The translations under genes and the position numbers were made by a program. A stretch of DNA of 64,000 bases. It comes from an uncultured Candidatus Poseidoniales archaeon (GTDB lineage: Archaea; Thermoplasmatota; Poseidoniia; Poseidoniales; Poseidoniaceae). Each line of letters starts with the position of its first letter. Position 1 is the stretch's first letter. Positions 9,305-18,273 of this stretch are shown here, piece by piece. The DNA is taken from contig CAJIZC010000011.1 in NCBI GenBank assembly GCA_905181785.1, positions 21,046-85,045 of the forward strand, given 5' to 3'. The notes under the pieces are model-generated. The model made no database searches. It worked only from the letters and a program-made list of their open reading frames with translations, and was not told the origin of the DNA.

Positions 9305-10101
9305 CTGATCTTTCTTTGGCTTTTGGAATTCAGCGGTTAACGACAACAGATGCTTCGATCCAAACTGATGATTTAGCACATGAGGCCCTCATCCGACTCC
9401 AAGATGCAAATGGAACCTTTGTATCGCTTCTTGGAACCCCTGAAAACCTTCGGTCTTTGTTTATTGGCCATTGCGCGACAGAGGGCTATGGGGAAATGAA
9501 CCAAGCCAAATTAACAACCACCACTTCGAAGGAGCATGGCTATGTTGTCCTAAGCTCTGACACGCTGCCCAACCCACCATCGACGGTGAACGCCGAGCGC
9601 TATGTTTCAACATCATGTGGAGCTTGCGACTCACCTGGGCTTGAGGATTTAAACAACGGACTGCCGACGTACCTTGGCGAACACCGAGCCGTGGATTTGA
9701 TCATTTTAGATGCCGGCTTTAGCGCAATGAAAAAAATGCAAGTCGGGTTCCAAACCACAGGTGGTATGCATGGAGCAGGTTTGTTGATGCCCAATACAGG
9801 TCTGACGTATGTGGCTGAAGACATTGGACGGCACAACGCTGTGGACAAGGTGGTTGGTATGGCTCTGGTCAACCGAACCATCGAAGCCAAAACCATATTG
9901 CTCTTGTCGGGGCGCTGTGGCTGGGATATCGTAGCCAAATCCGCCCGCGCTGGCATTGGTACAATTGCGTGTGTGGGTGCTTGTTCTTCATTGGCTGCCG
10001 AAACGGCAAGGGCTTTGGGAATCAGAATTTTTAGTTTCGTGAAACCGAGCTCTTGTGTGGCAATTGGGGCTATTGGTGCTTCTCCGAACGGCAAGCCTTG
10101 A
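9301..10101 (+). CDS. fdhD: Formate dehydrogenase accessory sulfurtransferase FdhD
   Basis: Delivers sulfur from a cysteine desulfurase to the molybdenum/tungsten bis-MGD cofactor before insertion into formate-dehydrogenase-like enzymes. Seen: the catalytic C-x-x-C loop in TSCGACD near residues 101-107, the GGMHGAGL and EDIGRHNAVDKV motifs, SGRCGWDIVAKSARAG, and the C-terminal SSLAAETARALGI. The start is a TTG whose last two bases form the upstream stop (TTGA overlap), which suggests coupled translation. It lies directly before a YdeP-type molybdopterin oxidoreductase, its probable client. Confidence 0.94.
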   Translation: MTDLSLAFGIQRLTTTDASIQTDDLAHEALIRLQDANGTFVSLLGTPENLRSLFIGHCATEGYGEMNQAKLTTTTSKEHGYVVLSSDTLPNPPSTVNAERYVSTSCGACDSPGLEDLNNGLPTYLGEHRAVDLIILDAGFSAMKKMQVGFQTTGGMHGAGLLMPNTGLTYVAEDIGRHNAVDKVVGMALVNRTIEAKTILLLSGRCGWDIVAKSARAGIGTIACVGACSSLAAETARALGIRIFSFVKPSSCVAIGAIGASPNGKP

Positions 10102-10137
10102 GAACTGCAGCCGGCCCGTTTGGCTTGGGGCTTGTCT

Positions 10138-12435
10138 ATGAAGGAACACCTTTCACCGGAAACGCCCAAGGATAATCTCAAACTAAGGCTAGGGAAACCA
10201 AAGAAATCAGCAGCGGGAATTCCAGCTGCATTGTCTTCAATGAGCCATGGAATCAAAAAAATGGGCCTCCTAAAAACGGTTCGAACCCTGACCATGGTGA
10301 ACCAACAGGCAGGCTTTGACTGCCCAGGATGCGCTTGGCCTGACCCATCGCACAGAACGTCGTTTGAATTTTGCGAGAATGGGGCCAAAGCCGTGGCAGA
10401 CGAAGCCATGAAAGCAAAGGTTAACCCTCAATTTTTCCAAAAATACAGCGTGAAGGAACTCACTGGGAAAAGCGATCACTGGCTGAATAAACAAGGCCGA
10501 ATTGCCCATCCAATGATTTTGAAAACCGGTGCGACGCATTACACCACAATTTCTTGGAAGGATGCGTTCAACCACATTGGCTCAACCATCTCCAACCTTG
10601 ACCGTCCCGAACAAGCGGTGTTTTACACATCGGGACGCACATCAAACGAAGCCGCCTTCCTCTACCAAGCCTATGTTCGAGCCCTTGGCACCAACAACAT
10701 GCCTGATTGTTCTAACATGTGTCACGAATCGAGCGGAAAGGGCTTGGGTGAAACCATTGGCATTGGCAAAGGAACGGTGACATTGGAAGATTTCAATGAA
10801 GCAGAAGTCATCTTGGTTATTGGTCAAAACCCTGGTACAAATCACCCACGGATGCTTACGGCCCTGCGCGATGCAAAGCATAACGGTGCCCAAATCATAC
10901 ACATCAATCCTCTACCCGAAGCGGGACTTGAACGATTCAAGCACCCTCAAGATTACATGAAGTTAGACTTCAAAACTACGAAATTATCAGATCACCATCT
11001 GCAAGTGAAAATTGGAGGGGACGCAGCTCTGATGAAGGGATTCATCAAAACTCACATCCAGAAGGGTCAAACAGATGCAAGTTTCATCAAAAATTCCACA
11101 CGAGGCTATGAGGCGATGTGCCAACAAGCAATCGCAACTTCATGGAAGGAGATTGTTCGAGACACAGGCTTGGACCGAGAGGTGATTGAATCGGTTGGTG
11201 CCTTGCTCGCATCTTCAAACGCAACAATCGCGTGTTGGGCAATGGGCCTCACGCAACAACCAAACGGCGTCGCAGTGATTCAGGAAGTCGTCAACCTCTT
11301 GCTCATGGGCGGCCATGTAGGTAAACCAGGTGCCGGTTTCTGCCCAGTAAGAGGGCATTCAAACGTTCAAGGTGACCGGACGGTCGGTATATGGGAAGCA
11401 CCATCCGATGCCTTCCTTGACCGAATGGAAAAGGGCCTTGGATTCCCGATGCCACGAAAGCACGGTTACGATGTTGTCAACGCAATTCGTGCCATGAATC
11501 AAGGGAAAGTGAGCGTGTTCTTCTGCATGGGAGGGAACTTCCTATCCGCCACACCCGATACACACCAAACTGCGAAAGGTCTTAGGAAAATCGACTTAAC
11601 GGTACAAGTTTCTACAAAATTGAACCGTTCCCACCTTATTACTGGAAAAACAGCCATCATCCTTCCTTGCCTTGGTCGCACTGAAATTGATCAACAAGCC
11701 GATGGTGAACAATTTGTCACCGTTGAAAATTCCATGGGCATCGTCCACAAATCGACGGGCGGTTTGAAACCCGCATCCCCTGATCTGATGAGCGAACCCG
11801 CCATTGTCGCCCATTTAGCAACCGCATCACTGAAAGATGCAAAACTCGATTGGATGAACCTCGTGAATCATTACGATGGGATTCGTGACCTCATGGCTGA
11901 AAGCCTTGCAGGGTTTGAACGGTATAACGAACGCGTTCGAGAACCGAACGGTTTCGCACTCCCGAACCCGCCACGCGATACTCGATCATTCGCCACCGAT
12001 GATGGTTTTGCACACTTTACTGCTCACGCCCTTCCTGACGTGTCTGTACCCGATGATTGCTACGTCATGATGACCATGCGTTCTCACGATCAGTACAACA
12101 CAACCATCTATGATGTGCACGATCGATACCGTGGCATTCACGGCAACCGCAGAGTCGTCCTCATGAACGCAACAGACATGGCCAAAAGGGGATGGAAAAA
12201 CCGACAAGAAGTTCAACTTACAAGCCACTTTGATGGCGTTGAACGAAAATCCGCTCATTGGCAGTTGGTTGCTTATGATATTCCGAGCGGAAACATAGCC
12301 ACCTACTTCCCAGAATCAAACACGCTCGTGCCACTCGATTCCACTGCGGCCGGTTCCAATACGCCAACTTCAAAATGGATCATTGTCTCAATTGATGACA
12401 ACCTCACAACCAACAGGGTGCATGAGGAAGAATGA
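10138..12435 (+). CDS. FdhF/YdeP-like molybdopterin oxidoreductase
   Basis: Catalytic subunit of the bis-MGD oxidoreductase superfamily, closest in motif content to the YdeP branch. Seen: a cysteine set FDCPGCAW plus EFCENGAKA near residues 60-90, shorter than the four-cysteine Fe-S motif of classical FdhF; NMCHESSGKGLGETIG with a Cys in the metal-ligand position; and molybdopterin-binding segments (VIGQNPGTNHPR, GAQIIHINP, RGHSNVQGDRTVG) with a C-terminal cofactor domain containing DVHDRYRGIHGNRR. I chose ATG 10138; a TTG 18 bp upstream is possible. No electron-transfer subunit is nearby, so substrate and partner are unknown. Formate oxidation is an inference from fdhD. Confidence 0.87.
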   Translation: MKEHLSPETPKDNLKLRLGKPKKSAAGIPAALSSMSHGIKKMGLLKTVRTLTMVNQQAGFDCPGCAWPDPSHRTSFEFCENGAKAVADEAMKAKVNPQFFQKYSVKELTGKSDHWLNKQGRIAHPMILKTGATHYTTISWKDAFNHIGSTISNLDRPEQAVFYTSGRTSNEAAFLYQAYVRALGTNNMPDCSNMCHESSGKGLGETIGIGKGTVTLEDFNEAEVILVIGQNPGTNHPRMLTALRDAKHNGAQIIHINPLPEAGLERFKHPQDYMKLDFKTTKLSDHHLQVKIGGDAALMKGFIKTHIQKGQTDASFIKNSTRGYEAMCQQAIATSWKEIVRDTGLDREVIESVGALLASSNATIACWAMGLTQQPNGVAVIQEVVNLLLMGGHVGKPGAGFCPVRGHSNVQGDRTVGIWEAPSDAFLDRMEKGLGFPMPRKHGYDVVNAIRAMNQGKVSVFFCMGGNFLSATPDTHQTAKGLRKIDLTVQVSTKLNRSHLITGKTAIILPCLGRTEIDQQADGEQFVTVENSMGIVHKSTGGLKPASPDLMSEPAIVAHLATASLKDAKLDWMNLVNHYDGIRDLMAESLAGFERYNERVREPNGFALPNPPRDTRSFATDDGFAHFTAHALPDVSVPDDCYVMMTMRSHDQYNTTIYDVHDRYRGIHGNRRVVLMNATDMAKRGWKNRQEVQLTSHFDGVERKSAHWQLVAYDIPSGNIATYFPESNTLVPLDSTAAGSNTPTSKWIIVSIDDNLTTNRVHEEE

Positions 12436-13673
12436 AGCAAATCGGTTACCTCGAATTGATTCGAACCAACCACGCATTCAGGCGTCTTTGGTCGGCATCT
12501 GTCATCTCGATGTTGGGTGAATGGTTCAACACCATTGCTCTGTTCTTGATCATCTTCGAATACACAGATTCGGAATTTCTTCTCGGATTGTTGTTTACCA
12601 TGCGCATGCTTTGTTTTGCTGCATTTCAGCCGTTCGGAGGTCTGCTTGCCGATCGTTTCAATCGCAAGATTATCATGGTGTGGACAAACCTCATTCAAGT
12701 CGCATTAGCACTCTGCTTTTTGTTGATTGATGGCCCAGAGGACATCGTTTGGATTTACATTCTTACCGGTTTGATGATGATCCTCCACGGCATGTACGTG
12801 ACCGCAGAACGTGCCGCTCTACCAAACATCGTTCCGCCTGAACATCTGGCGACTGCCAACGCACTTGATGCAGCAAGCTGGTCCACCGCATTGTGCATTG
12901 GCGCCATGATGGGTGGTATCGTAGTGGAGTTTTACGGTACGAACGCTGCATTCATCATCGATGCTGTGACTTTTGCCTTCAGTGCCTTTTTACTGCGCAA
13001 ATTGACCATTCCACAAAAGATAGATGAAAGCATGAAAGGTCCTCTTTTTTCCACTGCAATATCCAACATCAGAAACGGTTGGGCGCGTATTGCTGGAGAA
13101 AAGCGCCTCCAACGGATCGTCTTTGCTAAGTCTTCATGGAACATCGCAGGGGGGGGATTGGCTGGTGTATTCTTGGTGGTTGCAGGATCGGATGTCGACG
13201 GATTTGGAATGGCCCTAGGGTTTGGAATCTTCTTCTTCGCAAGAGGTGTAGGGACCGGGCTTGGGCCAATTGCAGCAAGAAAATTCCTCACCAATGAAGA
13301 ACGGTGGCCCACACTAGTGGGGATATTGGTCATGGTTTCAGGGGCGTTTTACTTCCTTGTAGGCCTTACACTCGATTATTCATTATACCTCACCATGGCG
13401 TTGGTAATGCTGGCACATTCAGCATCAGGTGCCAATTGGGTCCTTTCAACCATTCTGACACAACAATGGGTCGAGGATGAGGTGAGAGGACGAGTGTTCT
13501 CCATGGATATGTTGCTCATGTCGATTGCCTTTTCCATCTCCAGCGCCGCTGCTGGCTACCTTCTCGAACAGGAGTTCTTTACACTGCGGAATGGTTTCTT
13601 GATTTTTTCAGTGATTATGATGGTCTCTGGAGCATTTTTCTCTATGTGGCGCGCTGAACCCAACCGAGCATGA
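12432..13673 (+). CDS. MFS transporter (EntS-like MFS_3)
   Basis: Predicted polytopic permease of 413 residues with about 11-12 hydrophobic segments. Seen: the N-terminal family pattern (RLWSASVISMLGEWFNTIALFLI), the loop 2-3 motif GGLLADRFNRK, and a charged middle loop near residues 190-230. The start ATG overlaps the stop of the molybdopterin oxidoreductase by 4 bp, so it belongs to the fdhD operon. The family exports drugs, siderophores or metabolites; the substrate is not evident. A role in moving the substrate of the oxidoreductase is possible but unsupported. Confidence 0.85.
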   Translation: MKQIGYLELIRTNHAFRRLWSASVISMLGEWFNTIALFLIIFEYTDSEFLLGLLFTMRMLCFAAFQPFGGLLADRFNRKIIMVWTNLIQVALALCFLLIDGPEDIVWIYILTGLMMILHGMYVTAERAALPNIVPPEHLATANALDAASWSTALCIGAMMGGIVVEFYGTNAAFIIDAVTFAFSAFLLRKLTIPQKIDESMKGPLFSTAISNIRNGWARIAGEKRLQRIVFAKSSWNIAGGGLAGVFLVVAGSDVDGFGMALGFGIFFFARGVGTGLGPIAARKFLTNEERWPTLVGILVMVSGAFYFLVGLTLDYSLYLTMALVMLAHSASGANWVLSTILTQQWVEDEVRGRVFSMDMLLMSIAFSISSAAAGYLLEQEFFTLRNGFLIFSVIMMVSGAFFSMWRAEPNRA

Positions 13674-13728
13674 GGACAAGACACCCCTCAATACGAACGC
13701 TCAAGGATGGGTTCTGTTTGGTTGCGGC

Positions 13729-15768
13729 ATGGGCGATGGATTCCGCGGTTTGAGGGCCCATATTGCAGAGGGCATTCCCCAGGAATTGCCAGTTCATCCC
13801 GGTTTAGATCCAAACGTCGATCATGCACCTCACCGTCGTCAAATTCTAACAAGAAAGGAAAAGAAACTGGCCCTTCGCAACGCACTAAGATACTTTGATG
13901 ACGCACACCATGAAATCTTAGCTCCAGAATTTGCGGAAGAACTCAACACGTTTGGCCGGATTGTCATGTGGCGGTTCCGGCCCACAGAATACGAAATGAA
14001 GGCGCATCCAATCGACGCATATCCTGCCCGCTCAATGCACGCCGCATCGATTATGTTGATGATTCAAAACAACCTGGATCCAGCCGTTGCTCAGTTCCCA
14101 CACGAATTAATCACCTATGGTGGCAACGGAAGCGTGTTTCAAAATTGGGCACAATACAGGTTGTGCATGCAATACCTTTCGCAAATGGATGACGAGCAAA
14201 CGTTGGTGATGTATTCGGGCCACCCCATGGGTTTGTTCCCATCGAATGCGCACGCTCCACGGGTTGTTGTCACAAACGGCATGATGATTCCAAGCGAATC
14301 AACGCCTGACAACTACGAACGCCTCAACGCAATGGGTGTCACGCAATACGGGCAAATGACCGCAGGCTCTTACATGTACATTGGCCCTCAAGGTATTGTT
14401 CACGGGACAACCATCACACTCTTGAACGCCGCAAGGGCCCATTTAGGCCTCGCTGGGGACGCGGGCCTCGGTGGGGTGACATTCGTAACCTCTGGTCTTG
14501 GAGGCATGTCTGGTGCCCAAGCAAAAGCCGCAGTCATTGCCGGCGCATCATGCATTGTGGCAGAATCAAACGCCCATGCCGCTTACAAGCGCCATGAACA
14601 AGGTTGGTTAACAGAGGTAACAGATGAGATCGATGTGGCCATCGACAGGATGGTCGAGGCAGCTGACAATAAAGAAGCAAAATCAATCGGTTTTATTGGC
14701 AACATCGTGGAATTGTGGGAGCGTTTAGTCGAGCGCAACATCAACGTGGACCTCGGTTCCGACCAAACCAGCCTTCACAACCCCTTCCAAGGTGGTTATT
14801 TCCCGGTCGGGATTCCATACGACGAGGCGGCTGCCATGCTGTCTGATAACCCAGCGGTCTTTGCGGAAGAAGTTCGTAAGACATTGATTCGGCATGCTGA
14901 AGCAGTCAACGCCATGTCGAACAATGGAATGTACTTCTGGGATTATGGCAATGCGTTCCTCCTCGAAGCAAGCCGGGCTGGCGCAGATGTGTTGAATGAC
15001 GACGGATCATTCCGGTACCCAAGTTATGTTGAAGACATCATGGGACCAATGTGCTTCGACTATGGATTCGGACCTTATCGCTGGGTCTGCTGCTCAGGCG
15101 ATCCTAAAGATTTAGAGATCACCGATAGGATTGCAAAGGAAGTGTTAGAGGAGATGTTGGACACAGCACCCACCGAAATAACACAACAAATGAAGGACAA
15201 CATTCGATGGATTACAGAGGCTGGCCAAAACAACATGGTTGTAGGATCCCAAGCGAGAATTCTCTATGCAGATGATGAAGGACGCCGCCGCATAGCCTCA
15301 GCCATGAACAGCGCCATAGCCAGCGGTGAGTTGTCAGGACCAATTGTTCTTGGACGCGACCACCATGATGTATCAGGCACCGACAGCCCATACAGAGAAA
15401 CCGCAAACATTCGAGATGGTTCCATGTGGACAGCCGATATGGCGGTTCAGAACTTCGTCGGTGATGCGTTTCGAGGAGCAACATGGGTTAGCCTTCACAA
15501 CGGAGGCGGCGTTGGATGGGGGCAGGTCATCAACGGTGGTTTTGGAATGCTTTTGGACGGGACTCCAGCATGTGAAGAAAAACTCCAGTCGATGTTGCAC
15601 TGGGATGTCAACAACGGTGTTGCCCGCCGAGCATGGGCGCGCAATGATGGCGCTGATTTTGCAATCAAAAGAGCCATGCAGGCGAACGATCGGTTGCATG
15701 TTACACTCCCTCATCATGCAAGCGATGATTTGATTGATCAAACATTCAAAGGAGCGGGTAAACAATGA
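13729..15768 (+). CDS. hutU: Urocanate hydratase, long (animal UROC1-like) form
   Basis: Converts urocanate to imidazolone propionate with NAD+ as an electrophilic cofactor. At 679 residues it is far longer than typical bacterial HutU (about 555) and close to animal UROC1 (about 676). Seen: ALRNALRYF, LDPAVAQFPHELITYGGNG, TLVMYSGHPMGLFPS, GQMTAGSYMYIGPQGIVHG, TSGLGGMSGAQAKAA and YGNAFLLEASRAGAD. An N-terminal segment of about 45 residues with no counterpart in the short form is retained. It overlaps hutH by 4 bp (ATGA), so the two form an operon. The start at 13729 gives the family-like N-terminus. Confidence 0.96.
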   Translation: MGDGFRGLRAHIAEGIPQELPVHPGLDPNVDHAPHRRQILTRKEKKLALRNALRYFDDAHHEILAPEFAEELNTFGRIVMWRFRPTEYEMKAHPIDAYPARSMHAASIMLMIQNNLDPAVAQFPHELITYGGNGSVFQNWAQYRLCMQYLSQMDDEQTLVMYSGHPMGLFPSNAHAPRVVVTNGMMIPSESTPDNYERLNAMGVTQYGQMTAGSYMYIGPQGIVHGTTITLLNAARAHLGLAGDAGLGGVTFVTSGLGGMSGAQAKAAVIAGASCIVAESNAHAAYKRHEQGWLTEVTDEIDVAIDRMVEAADNKEAKSIGFIGNIVELWERLVERNINVDLGSDQTSLHNPFQGGYFPVGIPYDEAAAMLSDNPAVFAEEVRKTLIRHAEAVNAMSNNGMYFWDYGNAFLLEASRAGADVLNDDGSFRYPSYVEDIMGPMCFDYGFGPYRWVCCSGDPKDLEITDRIAKEVLEEMLDTAPTEITQQMKDNIRWITEAGQNNMVVGSQARILYADDEGRRRIASAMNSAIASGELSGPIVLGRDHHDVSGTDSPYRETANIRDGSMWTADMAVQNFVGDAFRGATWVSLHNGGGVGWGQVINGGFGMLLDGTPACEEKLQSMLHWDVNNGVARRAWARNDGADFAIKRAMQANDRLHVTLPHHASDDLIDQTFKGAGKQ

Positions 15769-17315
15769 GACAGACAGTTCAACTCGATGGAGCAACACTC
15801 ACACCCGCAGAAGTAGAACGGGTCGCCACCAACCATGCCGATGTGAGCATTTCTGATGCTGCGTGGCAGAGGGTCAATATTGCACGAGATGTGGTTGATG
15901 GCATTCTTGCGCGAGGTGAAACCGTGTACGGAATTAACACGGGATTTGGCGCTCTTGTCCATCAACGCATCTCCCCTGACGATTTGGCTACGCTACAGAC
16001 AAATCTGATTCGCTCACACGCAACTGGCTTAGGAGAACCAATGACTCGAGCCTCGGTCCGAGCAATGATGGTCGTCCGAATCAACTCCCTCGTGAAGGGT
16101 CATTCCGGTGTTCACCCTGAAGTTCTAGAGCAACTTGTTTCATTCTTAAATCACGACATCATCCCCTACGTGCCCCGAATTGGCAGTTTAGGTGCAAGCG
16201 GTGATCTCGCACCCCTATCCCACATGGCTCTTGCTTTGCTTGGGGAAGGTGAAGTTTTATCAGAACAAGGTCAGGCAGTACCAACAAAGGTAGTTTTGAC
16301 AGAAAAAGGCATGATTGGCATAAAATTACGTGCTAAGGACGGACTCTCCCTGATCAATGGGACGAGTCAAATGTTGGCCTTCATGACGCTCGCAGAACGT
16401 CGGCTGAGCGCCCTCATGCCATTGGCAGATCTCATATTGTGCACATCGATGGAAGCAAGAAAAGCAAGCGTCAAACCATCAGACGAACGGGTCCATCAAG
16501 CTCGGCCTCATCCAGGCCAACGCCTTGTTGCGGAACGGATCAGGGCCATCATGGCGGATTCTCCCATTCTCGCATCCCATGCGGATTGCGACCAGGTTCA
16601 AGATGCATACTCTTTTCGTTGTGCACCTCAAGTTCACGGAGCGGTCTTGCAACGCTATCACGCCCTTGTAGAAACACTAGAAATTGAACTCAACAGCGCT
16701 ACAGACAACCCTCTGATTTTCCCTGATCCACAGAATCCAGGGCCACATGAAGTGATTTCCCAAGGGAATTTCCATGGCGAAGTGATCGCCCTTGCTGCTG
16801 ACTCCATGAGCGCAGCATTGTTTGAATTAGGCTCCATTTCAGAACGAAGAATTGACCAAATGTTGGACCCGGCGCGCAGTGGATTACCGGCATTCTTAGC
16901 TCAAAATTCAGGACTTGAATCAGGTTTGATGATCGTTCAATATGTTGCCGGGGCTTCACTCGCCGAACTGCACGGCCATGTTATGCCGCGAGCCGCCTTT
17001 TCGACCAGTACTTCAGCGGGTCAAGAAGACCACGTGAGCATGGGGGCAACCGCTGCATGGAACCTTCTCGAAGCAACCCAGCGCCTCGCGGAAGTGTTGG
17101 CTTGTGAATTATTTGTTGCTTGTGAAGCACTTGAATTCGAAGCCACTGAACCGGCTCCATTTGTCGCAGCTCTCAAGCAGCGCGTACGGACGATTGCTCA
17201 ACCACTAACTGGTGATCGAAGCACAAGCAAGGAATTAATTTTAATCGCCGAGGAACTCAACGATGGGGCATGGTTGGCCAGAATTGAAGCGGAACTTGGT
17301 CGAATACCACGTTAA
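15765..17315 (+). CDS. hutH: Histidine ammonia-lyase
   Basis: First enzyme of histidine degradation, removing ammonia to give urocanate. Seen: the Ala144-Ser145-Gly146 triad inside GSLGASGDLAPLSHMAL, which cyclises to the MIO electrophile; the YGINTGFG segment near residues 53-60; LINGTSQ; DNPLIF; GNFHGEVIA; and RIDQMLDP. The length of 516 is normal for HutH. The HAL-type C-terminal region (EEDHVSMGA-like, here QEDHVSMGATAA) favours histidine over phenylalanine or tyrosine. Together with hutU, hutI and the split FTCD genes in the window it completes the route. It ends 4 bp into the convergent DUF835 gene. Confidence 0.96.
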   Translation: MRQTVQLDGATLTPAEVERVATNHADVSISDAAWQRVNIARDVVDGILARGETVYGINTGFGALVHQRISPDDLATLQTNLIRSHATGLGEPMTRASVRAMMVVRINSLVKGHSGVHPEVLEQLVSFLNHDIIPYVPRIGSLGASGDLAPLSHMALALLGEGEVLSEQGQAVPTKVVLTEKGMIGIKLRAKDGLSLINGTSQMLAFMTLAERRLSALMPLADLILCTSMEARKASVKPSDERVHQARPHPGQRLVAERIRAIMADSPILASHADCDQVQDAYSFRCAPQVHGAVLQRYHALVETLEIELNSATDNPLIFPDPQNPGPHEVISQGNFHGEVIALAADSMSAALFELGSISERRIDQMLDPARSGLPAFLAQNSGLESGLMIVQYVAGASLAELHGHVMPRAAFSTSTSAGQEDHVSMGATAAWNLLEATQRLAEVLACELFVACEALEFEATEPAPFVAALKQRVRTIAQPLTGDRSTSKELILIAEELNDGAWLARIEAELGRIPR

Positions 17316-18202
17316 AGTGCATCGATGAGGGTCTTGATCTGATCAAAACCGGTGAGTTGACGAAGTCGGAATTTAGCAGTTGTGAGTTCACTTGCGCTCA
17401 ACGCCTCGCTGCAAGCATCAATTTGACGCTCTAGTTCAACAGCTGTTCGCACCTTCAACTCGATGGATGCATACAATTCAAATCCTTCATCATCGCCTAG
17501 ATAAAGTGCAGGTTCTACTTCAGAAACATCCAATCCCATCCGCCTCCACTGCAAAATTCGTTTGCGGAGGATTTGCTTTGTGAACCCGTTTTTCGGGAGC
17601 CGATTCAACATGACAAGAGCGGGCAATCCTTCTTCCGTAACTGGAAGCGTTTCAACCAAATCGGCTTCAAGTACTTCAGATTCGAGTTCCATCATTGGCT
17701 CGAGATGTTCATGAGTGTAGGACATCAATGGAGCCTCCCTCCTGAAACGAGCAAGCCAAATCGAATTGAATGCAAGAGGGTCAATAGCGAGAATGAGGGT
17801 CCATTGAGTGCGGTGCAAATCATCGCGAAGTGTTCGAATGTAATTGAGCACTGTTGTTTCACCGTGGAGGGTCACCAGCCATTCAAGACCCTCAACCACG
17901 ATAAGACCATGGTGGTTTGAGATTCTTGTGTGGATGAGCGCGTGGAGTTCATCAAGATCCGGTGCTACATGAGCTTGCCCAACTCGATGGGTCATCCAAT
18001 ATGTTTCTACTTTAGAGATGTCAATTTGATTCAAGAGCCTGCGGTGTGGTAACCTCGACACGAATACGATGTGCTCATTGCTGGTTTGGCCTAGGTGGTC
18101 AACCCACTCGAAAAGGGATTTTCCAGCATCCATTTCACAGCTGAAAAGCTGACCTTTGGTGACCGAATCACTCCCGTTGAACGCCTCTGCCAACTGCTCC
18201 AT
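17312..18202 (-). CDS. DUF835 domain protein
   Basis: A 296-residue soluble protein. Residues about 15-145 resemble DUF835, an archaeal P-loop-like signalling domain: HIVFVSRLP, then LDELHALIHTRI, then GLIVVEGLEWLVTLHGETTVLNYIRTL and WTLILAIDPLAFN. No Walker A is visible. The C-terminal part contains Glu-rich segments and a helical tail (VELERQIDACSEAL) that could be a coiled coil. DUF835 proteins are often combined with sensor domains, but here it stands nearly alone. It is transcribed divergently from the EF-hand protein, and a single palindromic TATA-like element lies midway. Function unknown. Confidence 0.7.
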   Translation of the reverse strand: MEQLAEAFNGSDSVTKGQLFSCEMDAGKSLFEWVDHLGQTSNEHIVFVSRLPHRRLLNQIDISKVETYWMTHRVGQAHVAPDLDELHALIHTRISNHHGLIVVEGLEWLVTLHGETTVLNYIRTLRDDLHRTQWTLILAIDPLAFNSIWLARFRREAPLMSYTHEHLEPMMELESEVLEADLVETLPVTEEGLPALVMLNRLPKNGFTKQILRKRILQWRRMGLDVSEVEPALYLGDDEGFELYASIELKVRTAVELERQIDACSEALSASELTTAKFRLRQLTGFDQIKTLIDAL

Positions 18203-18232
18203 TGGTACGGGTAACCGTTGAAAGACTATGAA

Positions 18233-18242
18233 TCATTATATC
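18233..18242. promoter_or_regulatory. Shared TATA-like element for divergent genes
   Basis: TCATTATATC reads as TTATATC on the plus strand and GATATAAT on the minus strand. Its centre is about 36 bp from both the minus-strand ATG (18202) and the plus-strand ATG (18274). Each would have a leader of about 10 bases. One TBP site could therefore serve both directions. Confidence 0.4.
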
Positions 18243-18273
18243 CGTTGTTGTCATCGGTTAGATAGGTGTGCCT

